Positions 44,304 through 53,538 of a DNA stretch of 64,000 nt are shown in pieces. A program made the position numbers and the translations under genes. The DNA lies in the NCBI GenBank assembly GCA_023429135.1, contig JAEYWD010000057.1, positions 62,001 through 126,000 of the forward strand. The letters run 5' to 3'. The DNA comes from Bacteroidota bacterium. Lineage in GTDB: Bacteria; Bacteroidota; Bacteroidia; Bacteroidales; JAAUTT01. Positions within the stretch are counted from its first letter, which is position 1. Every line of letters begins with the position of its first letter. Below the pieces are notes generated by a model. The model searched no databases. It was not told the origin of the DNA and saw nothing but the letters and a program-made list of their open reading frames with translations.

Positions 44304-47300
44304 ATGAGATTTTTCTCAAAAATACCATTTCTCATATTATTAACAGCTAATTCTTTCATTTCTTTCGCTTTTTCTTCCGATACTTTAAAATATACTATAA
44401 ACTGGTTTTCGCCTTCTCCTTCATGGCTGCCCTCCGATTCAGGAAAAGGTAAAATTCTTCTGAATTTCGAAAACGCCCGGTATAATTTGAAAGGAATTCC
44501 CTTATTTATTTCAACGTTACCCGTTGATAATAATTGTTCGGAAGTTCAGCTCGAGGCTCTTTCTTTAACATACGACACTATTGTAAATACAGAGAACATC
44601 TCAAACCTGAATGACTTTCCGGAAGAATTCGCCTTTTCGGCTGATGTTCTTCAGGAGGGAAAAAGGAATTTCGCACAAATATCGGTAATTCCTGCAATCC
44701 GAAAAAACAACAGGCTTATCCTTCTCAAAGGTTTTTCATTTGGGTTTTCCCAAATAAAACACCTTTCAACTAAAAAAAGTTATACGGACCGCTGGGAATC
44801 TTTATCAGTATTAAATTTGGGAGCATGGAAAAAAATTGCAGTAACCCAGACCGGAGTTTATAAAATTACTTTCGCTGAAATAAAAAGTCTGGGCATTACA
44901 AATCCATCCGATATCAGGATATTCGGCAACGGAGGAAATATGCTTCCTGAAAAGTTCAACGAAAGCGGCACCGATGACCTTGTTGAAATTCCTGTATTCC
45001 TTTACAAAGGAGCTGACGGGGTTTTTAACGAAGGTGATTTTGTGCTTTTCTTTGCAACAGGACCGGTTACCTGGGAATATAATACAACTAACAAACGGTT
45101 TGTACATTCAAAACACCAGTACACCGGCAAAATATTCTATTTTGTAACCTCAGGCACCAGTGGAGCCAAAATACCCGCTGCTGCAGCAATTGACAAAACA
45201 GAAGACTTCTCTGTCAATTCTTTTGTCGACTACAATGTGCATGAAGAAAACCTCTACAACCTTATCCGGTCGGGACGAAACTGGTATGGTGAGAAATTTG
45301 AAATGCAGAGCAGCAAAAATTTCAATTTTACTTTTCCCGATCCCGTTGAAAACAGCAATTTAACTATCGAAGCGGAAGTTTTGGCCCGTTCCGAAACCAA
45401 TACCGGCTTTGTTGCCCGCTATAACAATCAAACTCTGGTGTCCCAAATAATGGGACGTGTATATACAAACGACGAAACTTCAAACTATGCCGATGCAAGA
45501 ACTTTTACAGCAAACGGTGCTATTGCCGGTAAAGACGTAGTTATTAGCCTGAATTTCGATAACAAAGGAGATAATTCGGCCATGGGTTGGCTCAATTATT
45601 TAAGAATTAATGCAAAAAGGAAGTTAAAATACAATAATGATCAATTATTATTCAGGGATACAACCGCTCTATTTCAATCGAAAACAGCTCTTTACACAAT
45701 CGAAAATGCATCATCGGATCTGATGCTGTGGGATGTATCCAATTTAAATAGTGTAAAAATCATTAATTATAACCTGTCGGGACAGCAAATTTCATTTAAG
45801 GCACAAACAGATACATTGCGCAACTATGTTTTATTTAACCCATCGAAAACACTCACACCTGATTTTCTGAAAGACGAAGATAATTCCGTAGCTAATCAGA
45901 ATCTGCATTCGTTGTCGAACATCCAAATGGTTATTATAGCTCACCCTTCCTTTTTAACCGAAGCTGAGGAACTTGCCGAAATTCACAGGACCAACGATCA
46001 TCTCTCGGTAATAACTGTAACTCCCGATCAGATTTACAACGAATTTTCTTCAGGTAATCCCGATCCGGCAGCTTACCGCAATTTTATGAAAATGCTTTAC
46101 GACAAGGCCGCCAGCCCCGAAGAAATGCCTAAATACCTGCTTCTATTTGGTGATGGCTCTTACAAAAACTTTAACACTCCTGATTCCAAAGAAGTTAATA
46201 CCAATCTGATCTTAACGTATCAGTCATCAAACTCCTTACGACCAGTTAGTTCTTATGTTTCCGATGATTATTTCGGTTTGCTCGATGATAACGAAAGTAT
46301 TGAAATGGGGTTGCTGGATATTGGCATTGGAAGATTTCCTGTTACAACATCTCAACAAGCTAAGGCTGTTTTAAACAAAATTAAAAGGTACATCTCTGCC
46401 AATGCTGCTGGAAACTGGCGTAACGACATATGTTTTATTGCCGACGACGAAGATGGAAATGTCCACATGTCTCAAGCCGACCAGCTTTCAACCTACTTAA
46501 ATACAAATTATCCGTTTTTTAACAGTAAGAAAATATATTCCGACTCCTATCCTCAGGTTACAACTTCAGCGGGGCCCCGGTACCCCGAGGTAAACAAGGC
46601 AATTGAAAACACATTAAAACAAGGAGTTTTGATAATGAATTACACTGGCCACGGCGGAGAAGACGGACTTGCTCATGAACAGATTCTGCGTCAGGCTGAA
46701 GTAAAAAGCTGGAACAACATTATTTACCCATTATTTGTAACCGCTACCTGTGAATTCAGTCGTTTCGACGATTACAAGAGGATCACTGCCGGTGAGGATG
46801 TACTATTGAATGAAAATGGAGGAGGAATTGCATTACTAACTACAACACGTCTTGTCTACAGCGGGCCGAATTTTATCCTGAATCAGGAATTCTATCGGAA
46901 TTTTGCAGAAAAGGACAACAACGGTAATCCCCTGCGTTTGGGAGACATTCTGAAGAGAACCAAAAATGCCTCCGGAACCGATATAAACAAGCTTTGTTTC
47001 ACACTGCTTGGAGATCCTGCATTGCAGCTTGCATATCCAAAAATGAATATTAAAACCACTCACATCAACTCAAAGGATATCAATGGGAGTTTAGACACCC
47101 TAAAGGCATACAAGGAAATAACAATTAAAGGTTTGGTAACTGACCATATAGGAAATTTATCATCAGGCTTCAACGGTGTTATTTATCCTTCGTTATTCGA
47201 TAAGAAACAAGTTGTAAAAACTCTGAATAACGATAATGGAACACCTTTTATTTATGAACACCAGGAAAGTTTACTATATAAAGGAAAAGCTACCATTAAA

Positions 47301-48119
47301 AATGGAGAATATGAATTCTCATTTGTTGTACCCCGCGAAATAGCCTATAACTTTGGATTCGGAAGATTGTCGTATTATGCAACCGATGCTAACACAGATG
47401 CTTCAGGCTATTTCAGCAATTTCATAATCGGAGGAATTTCTGCCGAAACCAATACCGACAATGAAGGCCCTGCTATTAATTTATACCTGAACGATAAGAC
47501 ATTTGTAAATGGAGGACTTGCCAACCAATACCCAACTTTATTGGCAGATTTAAGCGACGATCATGGTATTAACATTTCCGGTTCGAGCATTGGACATAAT
47601 ATTATTGGAATACTAGATAATAATACAGCAAGCGCAATTACACTCAACACTTATTTCGAATCGGAAATTGATAATTATAAAAAAGGATCTATCGCCTACA
47701 GCTTGCCAAAAATGAATCCGGGAAAACACACTTTGAGCCTGAAAGCCTGGGATATATTTAATAATTCGTCGATTGCTGAAATTTCTTTTGAAGTTACCGA
47801 TTCATCAGGCCTTCAGATCAAAAATGTGCGTAATTATCCTAATCCTTTTTCAGGAACTACAACTTTCAGTTTTGAACATAACCAACCAGGAAAATCGTTG
47901 GATACGGAGTTACAGATTTACAGTATTACCGGCAACCTCATCAACAGTGAAAGAATGATTATATCAAGCGACGGATTCACCTCCGGCCCAATACTTTGGG
48001 ATGGGAGAAATACATTTTTTAAAAAACCCGAAAGAGGCATATACATATATCGTTTCCTTTTCCGTTATAATGGAGATGAAATAATTTCGGAGTCCAAAAA
48101 GATGATAGTAAGTGAATAG
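44304..48119 (+). CDS. porU: Type IX secretion sortase PorU
   Basis: A 1271-residue C25 (gingipain-type) cysteine peptidase with a signal peptide. The caspase-like domain (about 540-890) holds LLFGDGSYKN, the catalytic His H783 in NYTGHGGEDG and the catalytic Cys C816 in TATCEFSR. The C-terminus is beta-rich and ends with a T9SS CTD-like segment (NYPNPF..., then RGIYIYRF...). PorU removes the C-terminal sorting domain of T9SS cargo at the cell surface and attaches the cargo to a lipid anchor. It is followed by porV, its partner in the attachment complex. The length is normal for PorU (about 1100-1300). Confidence 0.95.
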   Translation: MRFFSKIPFLILLTANSFISFAFSSDTLKYTINWFSPSPSWLPSDSGKGKILLNFENARYNLKGIPLFISTLPVDNNCSEVQLEALSLTYDTIVNTENISNLNDFPEEFAFSADVLQEGKRNFAQISVIPAIRKNNRLILLKGFSFGFSQIKHLSTKKSYTDRWESLSVLNLGAWKKIAVTQTGVYKITFAEIKSLGITNPSDIRIFGNGGNMLPEKFNESGTDDLVEIPVFLYKGADGVFNEGDFVLFFATGPVTWEYNTTNKRFVHSKHQYTGKIFYFVTSGTSGAKIPAAAAIDKTEDFSVNSFVDYNVHEENLYNLIRSGRNWYGEKFEMQSSKNFNFTFPDPVENSNLTIEAEVLARSETNTGFVARYNNQTLVSQIMGRVYTNDETSNYADARTFTANGAIAGKDVVISLNFDNKGDNSAMGWLNYLRINAKRKLKYNNDQLLFRDTTALFQSKTALYTIENASSDLMLWDVSNLNSVKIINYNLSGQQISFKAQTDTLRNYVLFNPSKTLTPDFLKDEDNSVANQNLHSLSNIQMVIIAHPSFLTEAEELAEIHRTNDHLSVITVTPDQIYNEFSSGNPDPAAYRNFMKMLYDKAASPEEMPKYLLLFGDGSYKNFNTPDSKEVNTNLILTYQSSNSLRPVSSYVSDDYFGLLDDNESIEMGLLDIGIGRFPVTTSQQAKAVLNKIKRYISANAAGNWRNDICFIADDEDGNVHMSQADQLSTYLNTNYPFFNSKKIYSDSYPQVTTSAGPRYPEVNKAIENTLKQGVLIMNYTGHGGEDGLAHEQILRQAEVKSWNNIIYPLFVTATCEFSRFDDYKRITAGEDVLLNENGGGIALLTTTRLVYSGPNFILNQEFYRNFAEKDNNGNPLRLGDILKRTKNASGTDINKLCFTLLGDPALQLAYPKMNIKTTHINSKDINGSLDTLKAYKEITIKGLVTDHIGNLSSGFNGVIYPSLFDKKQVVKTLNNDNGTPFIYEHQESLLYKGKATIKNGEYEFSFVVPREIAYNFGFGRLSYYATDANTDASGYFSNFIIGGISAETNTDNEGPAINLYLNDKTFVNGGLANQYPTLLADLSDDHGINISGSSIGHNIIGILDNNTASAITLNTYFESEIDNYKKGSIAYSLPKMNPGKHTLSLKAWDIFNNSSIAEISFEVTDSSGLQIKNVRNYPNPFSGTTTFSFEHNQPGKSLDTELQIYSITGNLINSERMIISSDGFTSGPILWDGRNTFFKKPERGIYIYRFLFRYNGDEIISESKKMIVSE

Positions 48120-48129
48120 AACTAATTCC

Positions 48130-48137
48130 TATATTTG
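48130..48137 (+). promoter_or_regulatory. Possible internal -7 box ahead of porV
   Basis: TATATTTG matches TAnnTTTG exactly and lies 20 bp before the porV start, but no TTTG is found 19 bp upstream. It could give a second transcript for porV-ispF. Confidence 0.3.
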
Positions 48138-48156
48138 TACAAAAATTTTCAATAAG

Positions 48157-49386
48157 ATGGTCATAACTAACAGGCTTGCCGCAGTCATTCTATTCGTTGT
48201 TTTTACTGTTAAAGCGATTGCACAGCCAATTAATCCCGGTCAATTGGGTGGTAAGGAATACGATTTGGGCAAATGGCCCAACCCGGTTGAAAGCGCTGTT
48301 CCTTTTCTCACTATTGCTCCAGATTCGAGATCGGGCGGTATGGGCGATGTTGGTGCAGCAACTTCCCCCGACATCAACTCTATGCATTGGAACCCGGCAA
48401 AGTATGCTTTTATTGAAAATGAAGGCGGAGTCTGCATTTCGTATTCTCCATGGCTAAGAAATCTTGTTGGAGATATTGATCTCGCGTACCTCTCGGCTTA
48501 CAAAAGAATAGACCGCCAGCAGGTTATTGCTGCATCTTTGCTTTATTTTTCGTTAGGTGAAATTGACTTTACCGACGACAACGGACAATTGATCCGTCCC
48601 GGAAAACCCAACGAATTTGCAATCGACGTGGCTTATTCCAGAATTTTTGGCGAACACCTCAGCGGTGGAATTGCATTCCGTTATATCCGATCTGATCTTT
48701 CCACAGGGCTTTCCGTTAGTGGCATAGACACCAAAGCTGGTCAGGCTTTTGCATCCGATGTATCTGTTTATTACAATACCAAACTGAAATTATGGGATAG
48801 AGATTCAAAACTTGCTTTTGGATTAAACATATCCAATATGGGTAACAAAATTTCCTATACTAGTGATCTCGATAAAGATTTTATTCCCATAAACATGCGT
48901 CTGGGTGGAGCATTTACCTACGATTTCGATGCTTACAACTCTATCACCCTTGCGGCAGACATTAACAAACTCCTTGTTCCTACCCGCCCGGTATACTGGA
49001 CCGATATCAACGGAAAAGACTCTACAGTAAACGATAAAAAAGTAATCAGATTCGGTAAAGATCCAAACGTTCCGGTAGTTAAAGGCATGTTTCAATCATT
49101 TTATGATTCTCCCGGTGGTTTCGAAGAGGAATTGAGAGAAATCACTTATTCTTTTGGTCTGGAATATTGGTACAGAAAACAATTTGCCATTCGTGGCGGA
49201 TATTTCCATGAAAATGAATACAAGGGTAACCGCAAATTTTTCACTATGGGCGTAGGATTAAAACTAAACGTGCTGGGGCTGGATTTCTCTTACCTTATCC
49301 CAACATACGCGCATCATCCGCTGGCAAACACCTTGCGCTTCTCAATTTCATTCGATTTCGACGCATTCAGAAAATTAAAGAAATAA
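48157..49386 (+). CDS. porV: Type IX secretion outer-membrane shuttle protein PorV
   Basis: A 409-residue outer-membrane protein of the FadL-like barrel type. The start at ATG 48157 puts the signal peptide (LAAVILFVVFTVKAIAQ) in the right place; an in-frame GTG at 48112 would overlap porU and add 15 unlikely residues. Family marks are AVPFLTIAPDSRSGGMGDVG, DINSMHWNPAKYAF and the barrel-closing C-terminus LRFSISFDFDAF. PorV carries cargo from the translocon to PorU. Order porU-porV-ispF in one direction suggests an operon. Confidence 0.94.
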   Translation: MVITNRLAAVILFVVFTVKAIAQPINPGQLGGKEYDLGKWPNPVESAVPFLTIAPDSRSGGMGDVGAATSPDINSMHWNPAKYAFIENEGGVCISYSPWLRNLVGDIDLAYLSAYKRIDRQQVIAASLLYFSLGEIDFTDDNGQLIRPGKPNEFAIDVAYSRIFGEHLSGGIAFRYIRSDLSTGLSVSGIDTKAGQAFASDVSVYYNTKLKLWDRDSKLAFGLNISNMGNKISYTSDLDKDFIPINMRLGGAFTYDFDAYNSITLAADINKLLVPTRPVYWTDINGKDSTVNDKKVIRFGKDPNVPVVKGMFQSFYDSPGGFEEELREITYSFGLEYWYRKQFAIRGGYFHENEYKGNRKFFTMGVGLKLNVLGLDFSYLIPTYAHHPLANTLRFSISFDFDAFRKLKK

Positions 49387-49390
49387 TCCT

Positions 49391-49864
49391 GTGAGAATAG
49401 GTTTTGGTTACGATGTTCACCCGCTTAAGGATGGACTTACTTTTACATTGGGAGGTATTGTTATTCCTCACACCAAAGGCGCACAAGGGCATTCGGATGC
49501 AGATACGCTTATTCATGCTATTTGCGATGCGCTTCTTGGAGCAGCAAACCTGGGTGATATCGGCTTGCATTTCCCTGACACATCTGGAGAATTCAAAGGT
49601 ATCGACAGTAAAATACTTTTGAGAAGGACCATGGAACTCATCAAGCAAAAGGGCTATAAAGTAGGAAATATTGACACAACGGTTTGTCTTCAGAAACCTA
49701 AAATTAGACCCCACATTGCAGAAATGGTTAAAGTTCTGGCCGAAACCATGCAAATTCCTGCCGAAGATATTTCAATTAAAGCTACAACTACCGAAAAACT
49801 TGGCTTTGTGGGACGTGAAGAAGGTGTTACAGCCTACGCTGTGGCCTTAATTGAAAAGGTTTAG
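49391..49864 (+). CDS. ispF: 2-C-methyl-D-erythritol 2,4-cyclodiphosphate synthase
   Basis: A 157-residue enzyme of the non-mevalonate isoprenoid pathway. It starts with GTG at 49391 (MRIGFGYDVHPL), which puts the metal ligands D8 and H10 at the expected place; GHSDADTLIHAICDALLGAA and the C-terminal TTEKLGFVGREEG complete the family pattern. It follows porV after 4 bp, so it is cotranscribed with the T9SS genes although the functions are unrelated. Confidence 0.96.
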   Translation: MRIGFGYDVHPLKDGLTFTLGGIVIPHTKGAQGHSDADTLIHAICDALLGAANLGDIGLHFPDTSGEFKGIDSKILLRRTMELIKQKGYKVGNIDTTVCLQKPKIRPHIAEMVKVLAETMQIPAEDISIKATTTEKLGFVGREEGVTAYAVALIEKV

Positions 49865-49884
49865 CCACCAGTATAAAGGAAAAG

Positions 49885-50316
49885 TTAAGGCTTTGTAAGA
49901 ACTGCGTTGTAATTTTCTTTGCCACCTCCATCATCCACTGAATATTTCAGGGTTATCTTCTCGTAATCGGTGGTTATGGTTCCCGATCCGCTAATAGTAA
50001 ATCCACTTATAGTTTGACTGGAAATTGTCATAGAAGTACCCGAGACACTTGCCTTCACTGCAAAGTTTTCACCTAGGTGGTTGAAATTATAGATCTTCAC
50101 CCCAGATAGACTTATATCATCTTTAACAATTTCCACAAGAAAATTATCTACAATGTTGCTGGCATCAGTCTCCTGGCATTTCCAGGTATCGATAATATTA
50201 TCGCGGGGAGAAAGGCTGTCGGTTAATTCCTCGCATGAAGCAACAAGTACTATAGCACAAATAAATAATACACGGCTGATTACAGTAATTCTGTCTGTAA
50301 TACTCTTCTTTTTCAT
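49885..50316 (-). CDS. Small lipoprotein of unknown function
   Basis: About 143 residues from ATG 50316 (an ATG 9 bp upstream is also possible). A signal helix with lipobox LVASC gives a membrane anchor. The mature part is all-beta, starting DNIIDTWKCQE and ending DDGGGKENYNAVLTKP, with Thr/Ser-rich strands; it resembles the small lipocalin-like lipoproteins common in Bacteroidota. No function can be given. It converges on ispF with a 20-bp gap and is divergent from lemA. Confidence 0.75.
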   Translation of the reverse strand: MKKKSITDRITVISRVLFICAIVLVASCEELTDSLSPRDNIIDTWKCQETDASNIVDNFLVEIVKDDISLSGVKIYNFNHLGENFAVKASVSGTSMTISSQTISGFTISGSGTITTDYEKITLKYSVDDGGGKENYNAVLTKP

Positions 50317-50409
50317 ATTAAACAAAGGTTAAATAATGGTGTTAAGATAAAAATAAATGTTTTAATTCGCTGTAAATAGTAAATTTGTTTGTTTTAAATT
50401 TCTAAACCT

Positions 50410-51000
50410 ATGAAAAAAAGCTGGATTATTTTAGGAGTCGTTATACTCTTTGTTATTATTACTTATGTTAGCTTAAAGAATGGATACAATAAAATGGTTG
50501 CACTCGACGAGCAGGTAAAAGCTCAGTGGGCTCAGGTTGAAAACGTTTACCAGCGCCGTGCTGACCTCATTCCTAACCTGGTTTCGACTGTAAAAGGTGC
50601 TGCCGATTTCGAAAAAACGACGCTTACACAGGTGATTGAAGCCCGTGCCAAAGCAACACAGGTAAAAATTGATGCCAGTAACCTCAATGAGCAAACCATG
50701 CGTCAGTTCCAGGAATCACAGGGAGCATTAACTCAGGCTCTCAGTCGTTTAATGGTGGTGTCGGAACAATATCCCAATTTAAAAGCCAATCAAAATTTCC
50801 TCGATCTGCAGGCTCAGCTCGAAGGTTCCGAAAACCGGATTACCACCGAACGCCGCACCTACAACGAGGTAGTCCAAAATTACAACACCACCATCAGAAG
50901 TTTTCCGAAAAATATTTTTGCCGGCATGTTTGGATTTCAGCCAAGACCGAATTTCACTGCTGAAGCTGGTGCTGATAAGGCTCCTGAAGTTAAGTTTTAA
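50410..51000 (+). CDS. LemA family membrane protein
   Basis: A 196-residue protein with one N-terminal membrane helix (about 5-22) and a long helical domain: DEQVKAQWAQVENVYQRR, DLIPNLVSTVKG, and ITTERRTYNEVVQNYN with PKNIFAGMFGF near the end. LemA proteins are widespread, and their molecular role is unclear. It begins a three-gene operon with two TPM-domain proteins (gap 3 bp), a very common pairing. A TAAATTTG box at 50380-50387 may be its promoter. Confidence 0.93.
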   Translation: MKKSWIILGVVILFVIITYVSLKNGYNKMVALDEQVKAQWAQVENVYQRRADLIPNLVSTVKGAADFEKTTLTQVIEARAKATQVKIDASNLNEQTMRQFQESQGALTQALSRLMVVSEQYPNLKANQNFLDLQAQLEGSENRITTERRTYNEVVQNYNTTIRSFPKNIFAGMFGFQPRPNFTAEAGADKAPEVKF

Positions 51001-51003
51001 CCT

Positions 51004-51435
51004 ATGAGTGCATCAAAATTTCTATCTAAAGAAGAGGAGAAGACAATTGTCAACGCCATTGAAGATGCCGAAATGTGTTCTTCGGGCGAGATAAGAGTCC
51101 ATATCGAAGAACATTGTAAGGTTGACCCTCTCGACAGGGCAGCCTTTATTTTCGCTAAACTTAAAATGCATAAAACTGAGTTACGCAATGGCGTGCTGTT
51201 TTACATCGCTCATAAAGATCACAAACTGGCAATTCTGGGCGATGCAGGTATCAATTCGGTTGTTCCCGAAAATTTTTGGAACGACATTAAAGAAACCATG
51301 ATACCACTCTTTAAGGAAGGTAAATATGTTGACGGAATTTGCGAAGGAGTGCGAATGGCAGGCGAAAAGCTAAAAGCATTTTTCCCTTATCAAAACAACG
51401 ATAAAAACGAATTACCCAATGAAATTTCTTATTAA
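51004..51435 (+). CDS. TPM-domain protein without signal peptide
   Basis: A 143-residue TPM-domain protein that starts directly with FLSKEEEKTIVNAIEDAE and has SSGEIRVHIEEH, GVLFYIAHKDHKLAILGDAGI and a C-terminal helix. It lacks a signal and is probably cytoplasmic or peripheral, unlike its downstream relative. TPM domains are associated with membrane protein quality control and photosystem repair in other organisms; the role here is unknown. It overlaps the next gene by 17 bp, so translation is coupled. Confidence 0.87.
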   Translation: MSASKFLSKEEEKTIVNAIEDAEMCSSGEIRVHIEEHCKVDPLDRAAFIFAKLKMHKTELRNGVLFYIAHKDHKLAILGDAGINSVVPENFWNDIKETMIPLFKEGKYVDGICEGVRMAGEKLKAFFPYQNNDKNELPNEISY

Positions 51436-52201
51436 GCTTTTTCTGCTGTTTGTATTAAGCATAGCTGTTCAGGCGCAGGACTTCCCCGATCCAATGAGCC
51501 CTCCCCGACTGGTAAACGATTTTGCATCCATGTTTACTCCCGAGGAACAAGGACAACTGGAACGTATGCTTGTAAATTATACCGACACAACTTCAACTGA
51601 AATTGCTGTGGTTACTGTACCTTCGCTCAATGGCTACGAAATAAACGATTATACAACCCGTCTGTTTAATAAATGGGGAATAGGCGGCTCCAAAAATAAC
51701 AATGGAGTTCTGATACTTATTAAACCGAAAACTGCCGAAGAAAAAGGGCAGGCTTACATTGCTCCCGGCTACGGTATGGAAGGTGTATTGCCCGATGTTC
51801 TTTGCAATCGCATTGTAGACAATGAAATGGTTCCCCGCCTTAAAGACGGGCGTAATGCCGAAGCAGTTGCAGCCGCTGTAAACATCATGTTCAACGTGGC
51901 GAAAGGCTCTTATACTGCCGACCAGTACATGAAAAAAACCAGTGGGAAAAAGAAAAAAGACAACAGTCTTGTTCCAATCATTATCATATTTGCGATAGTA
52001 CTAATCATTTCAGCTTTTGGTGGTCGTGGCGGTGGCCGTAATCTGGGTTCGAAAGGAGAACTTCCATTATGGATCCTGTTAAGTCTTTTGAATTCGGCTG
52101 GCGGAAGGGGCTCTTTTGGAGGCTTCAGCTCAGGTGGAGGCGGTTTCGGTGGCTTTGGAGGAGGCCGTTCAGGCGGAGGCGGCGCTGGTGGAAGCTGGTA
52201 A
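51419..52201 (+). CDS. Secreted TPM-domain protein with Gly-rich tail (YgcG-like)
   Basis: A 260-residue protein with a signal peptide (LFVLSIAVQAQ), an extracytoplasmic TPM domain (about 30-165: LVNDFASMFTPEEQGQLERM, TEIAVVTVPS, KWGIGGSKNNNGVLILI, APGYGMEGVLPD), one membrane helix (about 182-200) and a long Gly/Ser tail ending GGRSGGGGAGGSW. This is the standard YgcG-type architecture. It ends the lemA-TPM-TPM operon. After it lies a short degenerate 7-bp tandem repeat (52210-52230). Confidence 0.9.
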   Translation: MKFLIKLFLLFVLSIAVQAQDFPDPMSPPRLVNDFASMFTPEEQGQLERMLVNYTDTTSTEIAVVTVPSLNGYEINDYTTRLFNKWGIGGSKNNNGVLILIKPKTAEEKGQAYIAPGYGMEGVLPDVLCNRIVDNEMVPRLKDGRNAEAVAAAVNIMFNVAKGSYTADQYMKKTSGKKKKDNSLVPIIIIFAIVLIISAFGGRGGGRNLGSKGELPLWILLSLLNSAGGRGSFGGFSSGGGGFGGFGGGRSGGGGAGGSW

Positions 52202-52306
52202 TTTAGTCGTAAGTAGTAAGTAGTAAGATAAAATTGAGTATCAGGGAATGAAAATCTGTTCGTGACCTGATACTTAATTCACGATAAATCATCAAATTAT
52301 TCCGGA

Positions 52307-53434
52307 ATGTATAAAAAGCTTATTCTTTATCTTTCGTTTTCGTTTTATCTTATAGCAAGTAACTGCACGGTTGCTCAGCAGGTTACTAATCCAGATACCG
52401 CTATTCTGCCGCGTATTGATACCACTGAAATCACCCTGCTTTTTGCCGGCGATGTGATGGGCCACATGCCTCAGATCAATTCAGCTTACGATTCCTCCAG
52501 CGGAACATACGATTTCAATCCTGTTTTCAGCGAAGTCAGTCCTGTTATTTCCAAAGCAGATATTGCCCTTGCCAACCTGGAAACTACCCTTGCCGGAAAA
52601 CCATATTCAGGATATCCGCAATTCTCAGCACCCGATTCATTAGCTACTGCTCTTAAAAATGTAGGATTCGACATCCTTATCAATGCCAACAACCATTGTC
52701 TCGACCGAGGCAAAGAGGGTCTTGAAAGAACAATCGCTGTGCTCGACTCCTTCAGGATTCCGAATACAGGAACTTTTATTGATGAAAACGCACGAACCAT
52801 AAGATACCCGCTCGTATACGAGGCAAAAGGCTTCAGAATTGCTTTCCTCAATTGCACCTATGGCACCAATGGCATTCCGGTATCAAAACCTAATGTTGTC
52901 AATTTTATTGATACCATTCAGTTAAAGCAGGATATAGCCAAAGCAAAGCAGACGAATGTCGACTATACTATTGTGACCATACACTGGGGTCTCGAATACG
53001 AAAGAACCGAAAATGCAGGCCAAAGAAAAATTGCAGCATTTTTACTCCGAAACGGAGCTGATATGGTTATCGGGTCACATCCTCACGTGGTACAGCCGGT
53101 AATTAAATATTATACTTCGTCCGACAGCAGTAACTATAATGTTGTGGTTTACTCGCTCGGCAATTATGTATCGAACCAACGTGACAGGTATAAAGATGGC
53201 GGAATTATGTTCCATGCTACTTTGCAAAAAACTGATAGAATAAAGCTCAAAGAAATATCGTACACTCCTGTGTGGGTTTTTAAGGGAAATATCGATAATA
53301 AGCTACAATATAAAATCTTACCTGTGAGCACCCCATTGCCCGAATATAACTTTCTTGATTCGGCGAGCCGGGCCAAAGCCGTTGAATTCCGTAAAGATAC
53401 AGAAACATTGCTTCAAGGTATTCCTGTAAAATAA
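52307..53434 (+). CDS. CapA family protein (PGA synthesis-type metallophosphatase fold)
   Basis: A 375-residue exported protein (signal ending near TVAQ). CapA-family marks: LLFAGDVMGHMPQ, ADIALANLETTLAG, ILINANNHCLDRG, VTIHWGLEYERT and DMVIGSHPHVVQPV. The fold is that of calcineurin-like phosphoesterases. CapA itself takes part in polyglutamate capsule formation, but most stand-alone members have no proven role and no capBC partners are seen here. A bidirectional terminator follows. Confidence 0.88.
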   Translation: MYKKLILYLSFSFYLIASNCTVAQQVTNPDTAILPRIDTTEITLLFAGDVMGHMPQINSAYDSSSGTYDFNPVFSEVSPVISKADIALANLETTLAGKPYSGYPQFSAPDSLATALKNVGFDILINANNHCLDRGKEGLERTIAVLDSFRIPNTGTFIDENARTIRYPLVYEAKGFRIAFLNCTYGTNGIPVSKPNVVNFIDTIQLKQDIAKAKQTNVDYTIVTIHWGLEYERTENAGQRKIAAFLLRNGADMVIGSHPHVVQPVIKYYTSSDSSNYNVVVYSLGNYVSNQRDRYKDGGIMFHATLQKTDRIKLKEISYTPVWVFKGNIDNKLQYKILPVSTPLPEYNFLDSASRAKAVEFRKDTETLLQGIPVK

Positions 53435-53487
53435 TGGTTTGTTTTACAACAGACTATTAGAGACCTTGTTTCCAGATAGATAAAATA

Positions 53488-53515
53488 AAAAGGGTGCCAG
53501 AATCAGCACCCTTTT
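53488..53515. terminator. Bidirectional terminator between convergent genes
   Basis: AAAAGGGTGC (53488-53497) and GCACCCTTTT (53506-53515) form a perfect 10-bp stem with an 8-nt loop. Both sides end in T runs in the relevant direction, so it can end both the capA-like and the zinc-ribbon transcripts. Confidence 0.88.
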
Positions 53516-53538
53516 CAGCATTATTATTATGAATAAAA

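Noticed and set aside
52210..52230. Three tandem copies of a 7-bp unit (TAAGTAG, the last one changed)
   Set aside because: Too short and degenerate to be a regulatory array or CRISPR; probably replication slippage in an intergenic gap.
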